Source: Planctomycetaceae bacterium
GTDB taxonomy: Bacteria > Planctomycetota > Planctomycetia > Pirellulales > UBA1268
Assembly (NCBI GenBank): GCA_947464585.1
Contig: CANHYS010000064.1
Location: 1-8,302, forward strand
Direction: 5' to 3'
DNA length: 8,302 bases
In this document: positions 1 through 7,064 of the stretch, one piece after another
Layout of the letters: every line of letters begins with the position of its first letter
Numbering within the stretch: position 1 is the stretch's first letter
Translations under genes and position numbers: made by a program
Notes under the pieces: generated by a model
What the model was told of the DNA's origin: nothing
What the model saw: the letters and a program-made list of their open reading frames with translations, nothing else
Database searches by the model: none

Positions 1-423
1 TGGGATATGCACAACACCATGTGGGACTACAACACACTGCCGAAGCGAGCGGGCAATCTCGATCAGGCGGTGGGCACGCTGCTTGCCGACCTTTCGGAAC
101 GCGGACTGCTCGACGACACGCTCGTCGTGCTCACCACAGAGTTCGGCCGGTCGCCCACGATCAACTACAATGCGGGGCGCGACCACCACCCGGCGGTGTT
201 CTCCGCGATGCTGGCTGGTGCCGGCATCAAGGGAGGTCAGGTCTACGGCAAATCCGACAAGCGTGGGCATGCCGTGGAAGCCGATGGCGTCACGCCGGCC
301 GATCTCAACGCCACGGTGGCGGAGGCGCTCGGCCTGCCGCGGGACGAGATCGTCATGTCGCCCACGCTCCGGCCCTTCAAGGTCGCCCACGACGGCAGCC
401 CGGTCAAGAAAGTTCTGTCGTGA
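1..423 (+). CDS. DUF1501 family protein, C-terminal fragment (5' end outside window)
   Basis: The reading frame is open from base 1 (first codons W-D-M-H) to a TGA at 421-423, so about 140 C-terminal residues of a longer protein are visible. The segment matches what I know of the end of DUF1501 (PF07394), a planctomycete-expanded family related to the sulfatase/alkaline phosphatase fold. Seen here: the strand-turn motif VVLTTEFGRSP (about residues 42-52), the G-R-D-H-H motif (about 60-64) usually written GRDHW or GRDHH, the following FSAMLAGAGIKGG stretch, and a G-x-S-D motif near residue 84. These are the usual family landmarks, and the His/Asp residues are probably metal ligands by analogy with the superfamily. 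Full-length members are usually about 400-500 residues, exported, and encoded next to PSCyt2/PSD1 genes, so such a partner may lie left of the window. Substrate unknown. The ATG at 7 is internal, not a start. Confidence 0.87.
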   Translation, partial: WDMHNTMWDYNTLPKRAGNLDQAVGTLLADLSERGLLDDTLVVLTTEFGRSPTINYNAGRDHHPAVFSAMLAGAGIKGGQVYGKSDKRGHAVEADGVTPADLNATVAEALGLPRDEIVMSPTLRPFKVAHDGSPVKKVLS

Positions 424-483
424 CCCATCAGCACCCGCTTGGCGCGGGGCCATGTGTCAGGATTTCCTCTCGCGTGAGACTTC

Positions 484-1290
484 ATGCATTCGTCTGATCA
501 CTCCACTGGGCCATCTGGCAGCAGCACGAACGAGACCACCCATGCGCTTCGGCCGCTCGATGCCAACGAGCGCCGCGTGCTCGGCGTGCTCATCGAGAAG
601 GGCAAGACGACGCCCGACCAGTATCCGTTGTCGCTCAACGCGGTGGTGACCGGCTGCAACCAGAAGAGCAACCGTGATCCCGTCATGCATCTTGACGAAG
701 AGTCGGCCAGCCGTGCTCTGACGAGCCTGCGGCACAGCGGCGCGGTGGCGGAGGTGTTTGGCAGCGGAAAAATCCCACGGTACCGCCACCTGGCTTACGA
801 ATGGCTTGGCGTCGGCAAGGAGGAGTTGGCAATCCTCGGTGAACTCCTGCTGCGGGGCGAGCAGAGCGAGGGAGATCTGCGGGGTCGGGCCAGTCGCATG
901 GATCCGATTCCCGACCTGGATGCCCTCCGCACGCATCTCGATGCCCTCGCGGCCCGCAACCTCGTCGTCTGGCTCTCGCCTCCCGGCCGCGGCCGGATGC
1001 TCACGCATGGCCTGTTGCCTGAGGAGAAGCTGGAGAAGGTGCGGTCGCAGGTGGGGCTTTCGGCCGCAGCCGTCAGTCAGGCTCCGACCGGTGGGGAGGC
1101 GGGCGCCAGCGAGTTGGAAACGGGTGGTAACAGCCGGGGCAGCGAAGACAGCAGTGCTGGTGGCACAGGCCGGGCGGGCACGGGGCCTGCTCATGAATCA
1201 CTCGGCGCCCGCGTGGATCGGTTGGAGTCGGAACTGGCCGAGGTACGAAACCGGCTTGCGGAGTTGGAGCGGGCCTTAGGCGGCACGTGA
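484..1290 (+). CDS. yceH: YceH/UPF0502 (DUF480) family winged-helix protein
   Basis: A 268-residue protein of the YceH family (DUF480, PF04337), a cytosolic protein built of winged-helix domains whose function is not settled. Family hallmarks are plain: L-D-A-N-E-R-R-V-L-G-V-L-I-E-K (residues 25-39), TTPDQYPLSLNA (42-53) and CNQKSNRDPV (58-67), which is nearly invariant in the family. A second winged-helix unit follows (about 112-178), including ELAILGELLLRG and a loop with Pro-Gly-Arg. After the core there is a Gly/Ser/Ala-rich linker (about 191-238) and a C-terminal heptad-like helix (LESELAEVRNRLAELERAL, about 247-265), likely a coiled coil; E. coli YceH is about 215 residues, so the difference is mainly linker and coil plus about 20 N-terminal residues. 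ATG 484 is the first start after an in-frame TGA at 475-477; the Shine-Dalgarno is weak (GAG, 5 bases upstream). It lies 60 bases after the DUF1501 gene and is followed by a hairpin terminator. Confidence 0.92.
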   Translation: MHSSDHSTGPSGSSTNETTHALRPLDANERRVLGVLIEKGKTTPDQYPLSLNAVVTGCNQKSNRDPVMHLDEESASRALTSLRHSGAVAEVFGSGKIPRYRHLAYEWLGVGKEELAILGELLLRGEQSEGDLRGRASRMDPIPDLDALRTHLDALAARNLVVWLSPPGRGRMLTHGLLPEEKLEKVRSQVGLSAAAVSQAPTGGEAGASELETGGNSRGSEDSSAGGTGRAGTGPAHESLGARVDRLESELAEVRNRLAELERALGGT

Positions 1291-1300
1291 GAGGCTGCCC

Positions 1301-1325
1301 GGCGGCCTGTCCGGCCGCCCATTTT
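1301..1325 (+). terminator. Probable intrinsic terminator of yceH
   Basis: Ten bases after the yceH stop there is a perfect 7-bp stem, GGCGGCC (1301-1307) pairing with GGCCGCC (1313-1319), with a 5-base loop TGTCC, followed by CATTTT (four T at 1322-1325). Position and form fit a rho-independent terminator, although the T-tract is short. Confidence 0.5.
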
Positions 1326-1358
1326 CCGTCACCCTCCCAGAATCCTCAGGGAGGAGGG

Positions 1359-1382
1359 GGCCGGCATGCCGGCCGCATTTTT
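1359..1382 (+). terminator. Second hairpin with T-tract (perfect 16-bp palindrome)
   Basis: GGCCGGCATGCCGGCC (1359-1374) is a perfect 16-bp palindrome. As RNA it can fold into a 6-bp all-GC stem with a CATG loop, and it is followed by GCA and five T residues (1378-1382). This is the form of a rho-independent terminator and would back up the one at 1301-1325. A smaller hairpin, CCTCCC (1333-1338) with GGGAGG (1349-1354), lies just before it. Because the palindrome is perfect and ends 11 bases before a candidate -35 box, a role as a protein-binding operator is the main alternative. Confidence 0.45.
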
Positions 1383-1385
1383 GGA

Positions 1386-1414
1386 TTGCCCGGCGGTATG
1401 GCCGCGCGTACATT
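1386..1414 (+). promoter_or_regulatory. Weak sigma-70-like promoter candidate for the small downstream gene
   Basis: TTGCCC (1386-1391) and TACATT (1409-1414) are separated by 17 bases and each match four of six positions of the sigma-70 consensus. A start near 1421 would give a leader of about 40 bases before the start codon at 1460. The position after two terminator-like hairpins makes a promoter here plausible, but the boxes overlap the third repeat-like unit, and planctomycete promoters are poorly defined, so this is tentative. Confidence 0.3.
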
Positions 1415-1446
1415 TTACACCCGGCGGAGGGGACGAAGACACCTGA

Positions 1447-1452
1447 AAGGGG
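1447..1452 (+). promoter_or_regulatory. Ribosome binding site selecting the ATG at 1460
   Basis: AAGGGG (1447-1452) is the only purine-rich Shine-Dalgarno-like tract before the small gene. It lies 7 bases from the ATG at 1460 but only 1 base from the in-frame ATG at 1454, so it favours the second ATG. Confidence 0.5.
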
Positions 1453-1459
1453 AATGACC

Positions 1460-1771
1460 ATGAGCACCCAAGACATGAGCAACCAAGAGCAGATTGCCCA
1501 AGAGCACGACCGTCTTGATCGTTTGAAGTTGCTTTCACCGCTGCAGGCCATTCAGGCATGGCTCCGCGATGACTGTGGGTATGGAGAGAGAACCTATCTT
1601 GTCACCGCCATCCAGCGTGACCGTCGGATCGAACTCGACGACGACGAGATCGCCTACGTGATCCACGACGCCATGCAGAGCGGCATCGACGCGCCCACCG
1701 TGTTCGACCGCCTGCTCGCCGCCGGTGATGGATTCCAGGCCTGCAACGTGAAGCGGTTGCCGGCCCGCTGA
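1460..1771 (+). CDS. Hypothetical small protein, about 103 residues
   Basis: I do not recognise this protein. It starts at ATG 1460 (chosen over ATG 1454 because AAGGGG sits 7 bases upstream) and stops at TGA 1769-1771. It has no signal peptide, membrane segment or cysteine pair typical of a zinc site; the two cysteines are far apart. The N-terminus is Gln/Glu-rich, followed by predicted helices: an L-S-P-L-Q-A-I-Q-A-W-L-R segment (about 24-35), a DDCGYGERTYLVTAIQRD segment (36-53), an acidic L-D-D-D-E-I turn (about 57-62), and a helix ending in FDRLLAAGDGF. It looks like a compact, soluble, mainly helical cytosolic protein. Codon use is G/C-rich at third positions like its neighbours, supporting real coding. 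It lies 169 bases after yceH, behind terminator-like hairpins, so it is probably transcribed alone, and it converges on the next gene with a 40-base gap. Confidence 0.62.
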   Translation: MSTQDMSNQEQIAQEHDRLDRLKLLSPLQAIQAWLRDDCGYGERTYLVTAIQRDRRIELDDDEIAYVIHDAMQSGIDAPTVFDRLLAAGDGFQACNVKRLPAR

Positions 1772-1811
1772 GCGGAAGCAGCGGCAGGCGGTTCCACCTA
1801 CAGTGTGACCG

Positions 1812-4541
1812 TCACGTCCCCGGAGGCAGGCCCTGCAAGGCGGACAACTGGCCGACCGCCGCGTCGACCTCCTTCTGCCGCTCAGCGACGGGCGGTTCCA
1901 GGGAGCGGACGGCCGCGGCCGATGATTCGACCACCGCGGCGGCCTTGGTGATCATGCCGTCGAGTTCCTCCATACGGGCGGTCACAGCCGGCATGTCGGC
2001 CTTGAGCTTTTCGGCGCGGGCGGTCATGTCGGCCGCCTCCTTCTCACGAGCGGCTTTTTCGGCGGCCATCGTGGCCTGTGATTCGCCGATCGACTTGATC
2101 TGCGCGGCCTTGGCGGCCACCGTTTTCACGAGCGTCGCGTGCACTCCCGCCAATTCCTGGTCGGTCGGCGCCGCATCCACGGCCGACTTCGCACTGACCG
2201 CGGCGGCCTCGAGGGCGCCGACAGCCTTGCCCAACTGATCCATCGTGGCCTGAGCAGCCGTCATTTCCATCTGCTTGGAGGCGACCTTCTGCAACAGGGC
2301 GGCATGGTCCTGCTGCGCGTTGGCCACTGCGGCGGTGAGCGCCGCGATCTCCTTCTCCTTCGCGTGCCGTTCGTTGACGAGCGTCTGCCGAGCCTGCTCG
2401 TCGGCCGCGACCTTCGCCTGTCCCTCGGCCACTTTCGCCTCGGCTTCGCGGACCGCGGCCTCCCGCGCGGCGACGACGCCGGACAGCTCACGGTAGCGAC
2501 CGAGAAACACCGTCTCATCCTGCCAACGGGCGAGATCAGCGCGTGCGGCCTCGAGCTGCGCGGCAAGTTCGGTCGCCTTTCCTGCTGCGGCAGCGGCTGC
2601 TTGCTTGAGTGGCTCGAGCGCGGGCCCCAGCGTGGCAAGCGTGGCTGCCGACCGATCGACGGCGGCCTTCGACTGATCCCGCTGCGGTGTGAGCATCGCG
2701 ATCTGAGTGTCTGCTGCAGCGACAGCGGCCGCGAGGGTTGCGAGTTCCGCCCGGCGGGCGTCGGCTGCGACCCGCTGAGCCTGCATCTTCGCGGCCAACT
2801 CCACGGCGGCCTTCTTGCCGGCGGCGTCGGCGGGATTCCGGGCGAGCTTGGCAAATGCCTGGGAATGGGCCTCGACGGCCGCCGTCAGATCACGGTCGCT
2901 GGCCACGACGGCCCGCTCTGCGGTCGTCTGCGCCTTGGCCGACTCCGTGCGGCGTAGCGTGGCGGTCTCCAATTGCTTCTTCAGGTCGGCCAGTTTGGTC
3001 TCGGCTGCAGCTTTGGCCTGCGTGGCGTCGTCAATCTGCTTCTGCATCGCCGCCATCTGCGCCGCTGCGACCTCGGCCGCCATTCTCGCCGGCTCGATGG
3101 CCGGTGCCCGTTCGGCGACCGCCCGCTCCGCGGCAGCGGTCCGTTCGGCCAAGGTCTCGGGATTGCTCGACAGGCCACCCACCCGAACGGCATCCGCTCC
3201 CTTCCAGATCCGGATCTCGCCCGTCCAGTCGCCGACGATCACAGCATCGGTCTCGTCGCAGTAGGAGATGGCCAAGCCGAGATCGGCACAGGGCTCGAAA
3301 GCCTTCTGCTGGCTTCCGTCTTGACCCCAGATCTTGGGAGTCTTGTCGCGGCCCACGCTCACGATCCGGCCGTCACGGGTGAACTCCAGTGCCGCCACCC
3401 CGCCGGCATGCGCGGGCCAGGATTTCACCTCGCTGCCGTTTTCCATCTCCCAGAGGCGGATCGTGCCATCCTCACTACCCGTCGCCAGCAGGTTGGAATC
3501 GCTCCGCCAGGAGACGCTCGTGACCGAGGCGGTATGCCCCGTGAGCGTGAGGAAATCGCGGCCGGTAGCCGCTTCCCAGACCACGACGCCGCCGCTGCGG
3601 TCGCACGTGGCGAGCAGCACCCCGTCGGGGCTGAAGGACGCGGCCATGATCCAGTCGGTGTGCTTCCGCAGTTCATGCAGCCGCTCGCCGGTCTCGGTCG
3701 AGTAGATCCGCACCACCCTCTGCGGGCCGCCCAGAGCCACCAGCCGTTGGTCGGCGCTGAGGTCGGCAGCCAGGATCGTGTCGAGTTCCTCGCCCAGTTC
3801 GGTCACGCGACGGCCGGTCGCGACGTTCCAGACCACCACCCGGCCGCTGGCGCCGCCACGGCCGCCACCACCCACGAGCAGGCTGCCATTGCGGCTGAAC
3901 TGGAGCACCTGCGGCCGCCCTTCGGGAAACGGCAGCACGCCGGCCAACTGGCGAGTGTCGGTGCGGTAGAGCAACACCTGCTTCTGGCCGCAGACGGCGG
4001 CCAGCGGGGCCCAGGGGCTCGTCGCGATCGAGGCGCAGGCATCAGCGCCGCGAGTACGGATCACGGGCTCCAGTGGGATTCTCGCAGGCAGCGGCGTGAC
4101 GGCTGGCCGTTCCGTCGGAGCGGCGTCCATCGCCATGGCCACCGTCTTCTTGGGCGCGGCAGCCTTGCTGCCCTTGTTCTCGAGCACGCCGCCCTCGATC
4201 CACTTCTTGATCAGGGCCCTCTCCTCCTCCGGAATGGGCGGCGAGTCGGGCGGCATCTTCGGCTCATCCTGGTGGGTGATGAGCTTGTAGAGGTAGCTGG
4301 CGGAGGCATCGCCGGGCTCGATCGCCCCGCCCGAGCCGCCGCCCTGCATGAGGCCCGTGTAGCTGGTGACATCGAGATCGCCCGACTTCTTGTCGGGATT
4401 GTGGCAGCCACCGCACCGCTGTCTCAGGACGGCGAGCACGTTGTCATCGAACGTGACCTTGTCGTCCGCGGCCGGAACAGTGGTGGCGATACTCGCGATG
4501 ATCGCTGCGAGTGCTGCGGTCGTGGGAGTCAGCAGTTTCAT
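1812..4541 (-). CDS. Secreted PSCyt1 cytochrome-WD40 propeller-coiled coil protein
   Basis: A 909-residue exported protein with three parts. Residues 1-25 form a signal peptide (K-L-L start, Ala/Ile-rich core, cleavage after about VPAA). Residues 26-125 are a planctomycete cytochrome C domain (PSCyt1, PF07635): haem-binding C43-G-G-C46-H47 and a PKMPP motif whose Met96 is the likely distal ligand. After an Ala/Lys/Pro linker come WD40 repeats at about 165-450; I count seven blades, the clearest at 294-327, 335-369 (LATGSEDGTIRLWE) and 377-409, enough for a closed propeller. Residues about 463-905 are Ala/Glu/Lys/Gln-rich heptads, a long coiled coil with a break near 675-690 (ARWQDETVFLGRY). 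This order recurs in planctomycete proteins of unknown function; haem plus protein-binding propeller suggests an extracytoplasmic scaffold or electron carrier. It is last in a minus-strand operon, 47 bases after the PSD1 gene. ATG 4541 is fixed by the signal peptide; its Shine-Dalgarno is weak (GAG). Confidence 0.93.
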   Translation of the reverse strand: MKLLTPTTAALAAIIASIATTVPAADDKVTFDDNVLAVLRQRCGGCHNPDKKSGDLDVTSYTGLMQGGGSGGAIEPGDASASYLYKLITHQDEPKMPPDSPPIPEEERALIKKWIEGGVLENKGSKAAAPKKTVAMAMDAAPTERPAVTPLPARIPLEPVIRTRGADACASIATSPWAPLAAVCGQKQVLLYRTDTRQLAGVLPFPEGRPQVLQFSRNGSLLVGGGGRGGASGRVVVWNVATGRRVTELGEELDTILAADLSADQRLVALGGPQRVVRIYSTETGERLHELRKHTDWIMAASFSPDGVLLATCDRSGGVVVWEAATGRDFLTLTGHTASVTSVSWRSDSNLLATGSEDGTIRLWEMENGSEVKSWPAHAGGVAALEFTRDGRIVSVGRDKTPKIWGQDGSQQKAFEPCADLGLAISYCDETDAVIVGDWTGEIRIWKGADAVRVGGLSSNPETLAERTAAAERAVAERAPAIEPARMAAEVAAAQMAAMQKQIDDATQAKAAAETKLADLKKQLETATLRRTESAKAQTTAERAVVASDRDLTAAVEAHSQAFAKLARNPADAAGKKAAVELAAKMQAQRVAADARRAELATLAAAVAAADTQIAMLTPQRDQSKAAVDRSAATLATLGPALEPLKQAAAAAAGKATELAAQLEAARADLARWQDETVFLGRYRELSGVVAAREAAVREAEAKVAEGQAKVAADEQARQTLVNERHAKEKEIAALTAAVANAQQDHAALLQKVASKQMEMTAAQATMDQLGKAVGALEAAAVSAKSAVDAAPTDQELAGVHATLVKTVAAKAAQIKSIGESQATMAAEKAAREKEAADMTARAEKLKADMPAVTARMEELDGMITKAAAVVESSAAAVRSLEPPVAERQKEVDAAVGQLSALQGLPPGT

Positions 4542-4588
4542 GGTGGGGCTCGATCGTTGTCCTGCCGGTTGCTGGTCCGCGGAATATC

Positions 4589-7057
4589 TCAGTGATTGAA
4601 GACGAATTCACGGGAATTGAGAATCGCCCAAAAGCTGTCTTCGAGCGCCTGCTGCGGGTTGGGCTCGGCGGCAACGATCGCCACAAGCTCCTGCTTTTCC
4701 TTGTCTGTCGGCCGCCGCACGAACGCCCGGATGTAGAGCTGCTCGATGATCTCCTCGGGGGTCTGCTTGGCGTCAAGCATCTTCTTGATTACCGCGCCGG
4801 CCTGAATCTTGCCCTGCACGGTGTCGCCGTTGAGCAGGTGGAGCGCCTGCGACAGGTTGGGCTCCATCTTGACCTCGCATGAACAGACCGTGCCCCGCGT
4901 GGCACGGCCGAACGTGGTGAGGAAGTAGGTCGAGGTGTTGCCGTCGGCAATCTGGACCGCCCTCGCGCCGATCGGAAGGCCGGAAAACTTGTTCTGGGTG
5001 TCGGTGACGCCGGTCACCATGTCGAGCAGCACCTCGGCGCGGACCCGGCGGAGCAACGCATGCGAGAAATTCCGCTCGTCCGTGGCGTTGGTCTCGTTGG
5101 TCTTGGTGGAGAGCTGGTAGGTCCTGGAGGTGCAGATATCACGGACGAGCTTCTTGAAGTCGTACTTGTATTCCACGAACCGCCGCGCGAGCTCATCGAG
5201 CAGTTCGGCATTCACTGGCGGGTTTGTGATACGGACATCGTCCACATCGTTGATCAGCCCCGGCCCGAAGAAGTGCGCCCAGACGATATTGACGAGATTG
5301 CGGGAGAAATACTGGTTGTCGGGCGAAGTCAGCCAGCCGGCCACCACCTCGCGGCGGTCCCGGCCCGCGAGGTCGGGCTGCTCGCCACCCAAAAACTTGG
5401 GCGGCACGACGCGGCCACCGACCGGATGCTTCACGTCACCGCTGCCCGAATTGAAGACGACCGTTTCGCGGCTGTCCTCCCCAGGCTTGCGGCCAATCTG
5501 GGCGAAGAAGTTGGCGAAGCCGTAATAGTCCTCCATCGTCCAGCGGTCGAAGGGATGGTTGTGGCACTGGGCGCACTGGATCCGCATCCCCAGAAACACC
5601 TGCGCGACGTTCTCCGCCACCTTCAGGGTGTCGACTTCGTTCTGGTAGTAGTTGGTGGCCGCGTTGGAGAACGTGCCCCCCTTGCTCGCAATCAGTTCGC
5701 GGAAGAGTTCATCGATCGGCACGTTGGCCTGGATCCGCTGCTGCAACCAACTGTAGTAGAGGAGCATCGCCTTGTAGGTGACCTGATTCGACGTGCGGAT
5801 CATCAGCAGTTCCGACCACTTCATCACCCACATCTCGACGAATTCCTTCCGCTCCAGCAGGCTGTCGACGAGGTGCTCCCGCTTGGAAGAGTCGGTGCTC
5901 TGCACGAACGACCTGTATTCGTCGGCGCTCGGCAGCGTGCCGCAGATGTCGAGGTGCACGCGGCGCAGGAACTCCTCGTCGGTGCAGAGGTCGGACGGAT
6001 TGATCCGGAGCCGCAGAAGCTTCCGGTTGATCGCCTCGTCGACATAGTTGTTTGCGGGCGGGTTGGCCCACTGGAAGGCCAGACCCTTCGGCAGCACGAT
6101 GAACTGCGAGCCGACCGTGTGCGTCTCGAACCGGGCCGTGATGAAGGCCTCACCACGGTTCTTGGCCGTCACCACGCCATCCTGCGAGACCGTGGCCGAG
6201 TTGTCGTTGTTGGTGATGAAGACGGCCAAGCTCGTGACATCGCGGTCGCTGCCGTCGGCGTATTTCGCTCTGACGGTGAGTTGCTGCGTCTCGTTCTCTC
6301 CGTCCATCACGCCTGATGGCGGAAAGAGCTCGAGCGACACCACCGCCGGCACCGGCCCTTTGTCGGCGGGCGCACCAGCCTCAAGCCAGCGGATCAACGC
6401 GGCATGGTATTCATCCCCCTTTTTGATCTTCGCGCCACCGGTGTGAGGAACCGCGTTGATGGCCTTCTCCACGAGCAGGCTCTCCTCGACGAGCGCGAGG
6501 TTGAGTCGCCGGCCGCTGATCTCGCGGGTGAGGCGATGGTGGTCGCCGTCGGGATCGAAACCAAAAAGCGACAACCTGAATCCGTCCTTGCCACGGGCTG
6601 CTCCATGGCAGCTTCCGGTGTTGCAGCCGGCCTTCATGAAGACCGGCATCACGTCGAGCTTGAAGCTCACCGGGGCCGTCTCCCCGGCCCGCTCGACGTG
6701 GACCGGCACGGAGACAGCGCGGCCGGCAAAGGTCGCGGTGAGCGTGGTATCTCCGTCGGCGCGGGGCTTCAGCAGCCGGCCCTCGAGGACCACCCTGTCG
6801 GAATCCGCGAGGTTCAACGTCGCCTGCGCCGTGACGTCCCTCGTGATACCGTCTGCGTAGGTCGCCTGCACGACGAGTGTCTGCCTGTCCTGCGACGAGG
6901 AGAGGTGAACCTGCTGCGGATAGACGACGACGTTGACGACCGCCGGTTCGTCGCCATGTGCCGCACCAAAGCCCGCCACCGTCGCGCCCAGGATGGCGCA
7001 CCACATGACGACGGCCTGGCGGAGGGCTGTTGCGGCTGGTCGTTCGCAGTCATTCAT
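4589..7057 (-). CDS. Secreted PSCyt2/PSD1 (DUF1549/DUF1553) protein with two Ig-like domains
   Basis: An 822-residue exported protein. Domains in order: signal peptide 1-35 (hydrophobic core AVVMWCAILGATVAGFGA); Big2-like Ig domain about 39-121; a cytochrome-like segment about 130-230 with C145-N-T-G-S-C150-H151; second Big2-like domain about 237-323; PSCyt2/DUF1549 (PF07583) about 337-526 with C495-A-Q-C498-H499-N-H-P-F-D; PSD1/DUF1553 (PF07587) about 556-816, including GWLTSPDNQYFSRNLVN and Y-R-A-F-R-R-like YIRAFVRRPTDKE near the end. All are standard for large planctomycete PSCyt2/PSD1 proteins, whose biochemical role is unknown; two covalent haems are possible. The start chosen is ATG 7057: GAGGA lies 7 bases upstream and the signal peptide then sits at the N-terminus. 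A GTG at 7144 would overlap the upstream stop by 4 bases but would add 29 polar residues before the signal. It follows the Ig-like gene by 83 bases and precedes the WD40 gene by 47. Confidence 0.93.
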   Translation of the reverse strand: MNDCERPAATALRQAVVMWCAILGATVAGFGAAHGDEPAVVNVVVYPQQVHLSSSQDRQTLVVQATYADGITRDVTAQATLNLADSDRVVLEGRLLKPRADGDTTLTATFAGRAVSVPVHVERAGETAPVSFKLDVMPVFMKAGCNTGSCHGAARGKDGFRLSLFGFDPDGDHHRLTREISGRRLNLALVEESLLVEKAINAVPHTGGAKIKKGDEYHAALIRWLEAGAPADKGPVPAVVSLELFPPSGVMDGENETQQLTVRAKYADGSDRDVTSLAVFITNNDNSATVSQDGVVTAKNRGEAFITARFETHTVGSQFIVLPKGLAFQWANPPANNYVDEAINRKLLRLRINPSDLCTDEEFLRRVHLDICGTLPSADEYRSFVQSTDSSKREHLVDSLLERKEFVEMWVMKWSELLMIRTSNQVTYKAMLLYYSWLQQRIQANVPIDELFRELIASKGGTFSNAATNYYQNEVDTLKVAENVAQVFLGMRIQCAQCHNHPFDRWTMEDYYGFANFFAQIGRKPGEDSRETVVFNSGSGDVKHPVGGRVVPPKFLGGEQPDLAGRDRREVVAGWLTSPDNQYFSRNLVNIVWAHFFGPGLINDVDDVRITNPPVNAELLDELARRFVEYKYDFKKLVRDICTSRTYQLSTKTNETNATDERNFSHALLRRVRAEVLLDMVTGVTDTQNKFSGLPIGARAVQIADGNTSTYFLTTFGRATRGTVCSCEVKMEPNLSQALHLLNGDTVQGKIQAGAVIKKMLDAKQTPEEIIEQLYIRAFVRRPTDKEKQELVAIVAAEPNPQQALEDSFWAILNSREFVFNH

Positions 7058-7064
7058 CAGGGTG

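Larger units (their letters stand above)
1296..1416 (+). repeat. Three degenerate GC-rich/ATTTT units in the yceH downstream spacer
   Basis: Three stretches share the same build, a GC-rich half ending in a GGCCGC-like block and then ATTTT. Unit one is 1296-1325, unit two about 1357-1382, unit three 1387-1416. Units one and three begin with the identical ten bases TGCCCGGCGG (1296-1305 and 1387-1396); units one and two share CCGGCCGC just before ATTTT. CCCGGCGG occurs a third time at 1420-1427. This may be a decayed repeat of a terminator-like element, or coincidence in GC-rich DNA; the units are too diverged to be sure. Confidence 0.3.

Noticed and set aside
434..448. Hairpin CCCGC/GCGGG after the DUF1501 stop as a terminator
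   Set aside because: Only a 5-bp stem and no T-tract directly after it; too weak to call.
457..1194. Minus-strand open frame (245 codons) opposite yceH
   Set aside because: Antisense to a gene with near-invariant family motifs; translation shows no family resemblance.
2973..4595. Long plus-strand open frame (540 codons) opposite the WD40 gene
   Set aside because: It lies antisense to a protein with clear cytochrome, WD40 and coiled-coil features. Strong G/C bias at third positions commonly leaves antisense frames open, and its translation is Arg/Gly/His-rich with no recognisable domain.
5060..6316. Plus-strand open frame (418 codons) opposite the PSCyt2/PSD1 gene
   Set aside because: Same cause: antisense shadow of a well-supported gene, with no domain and no ribosome binding site context that would favour it.
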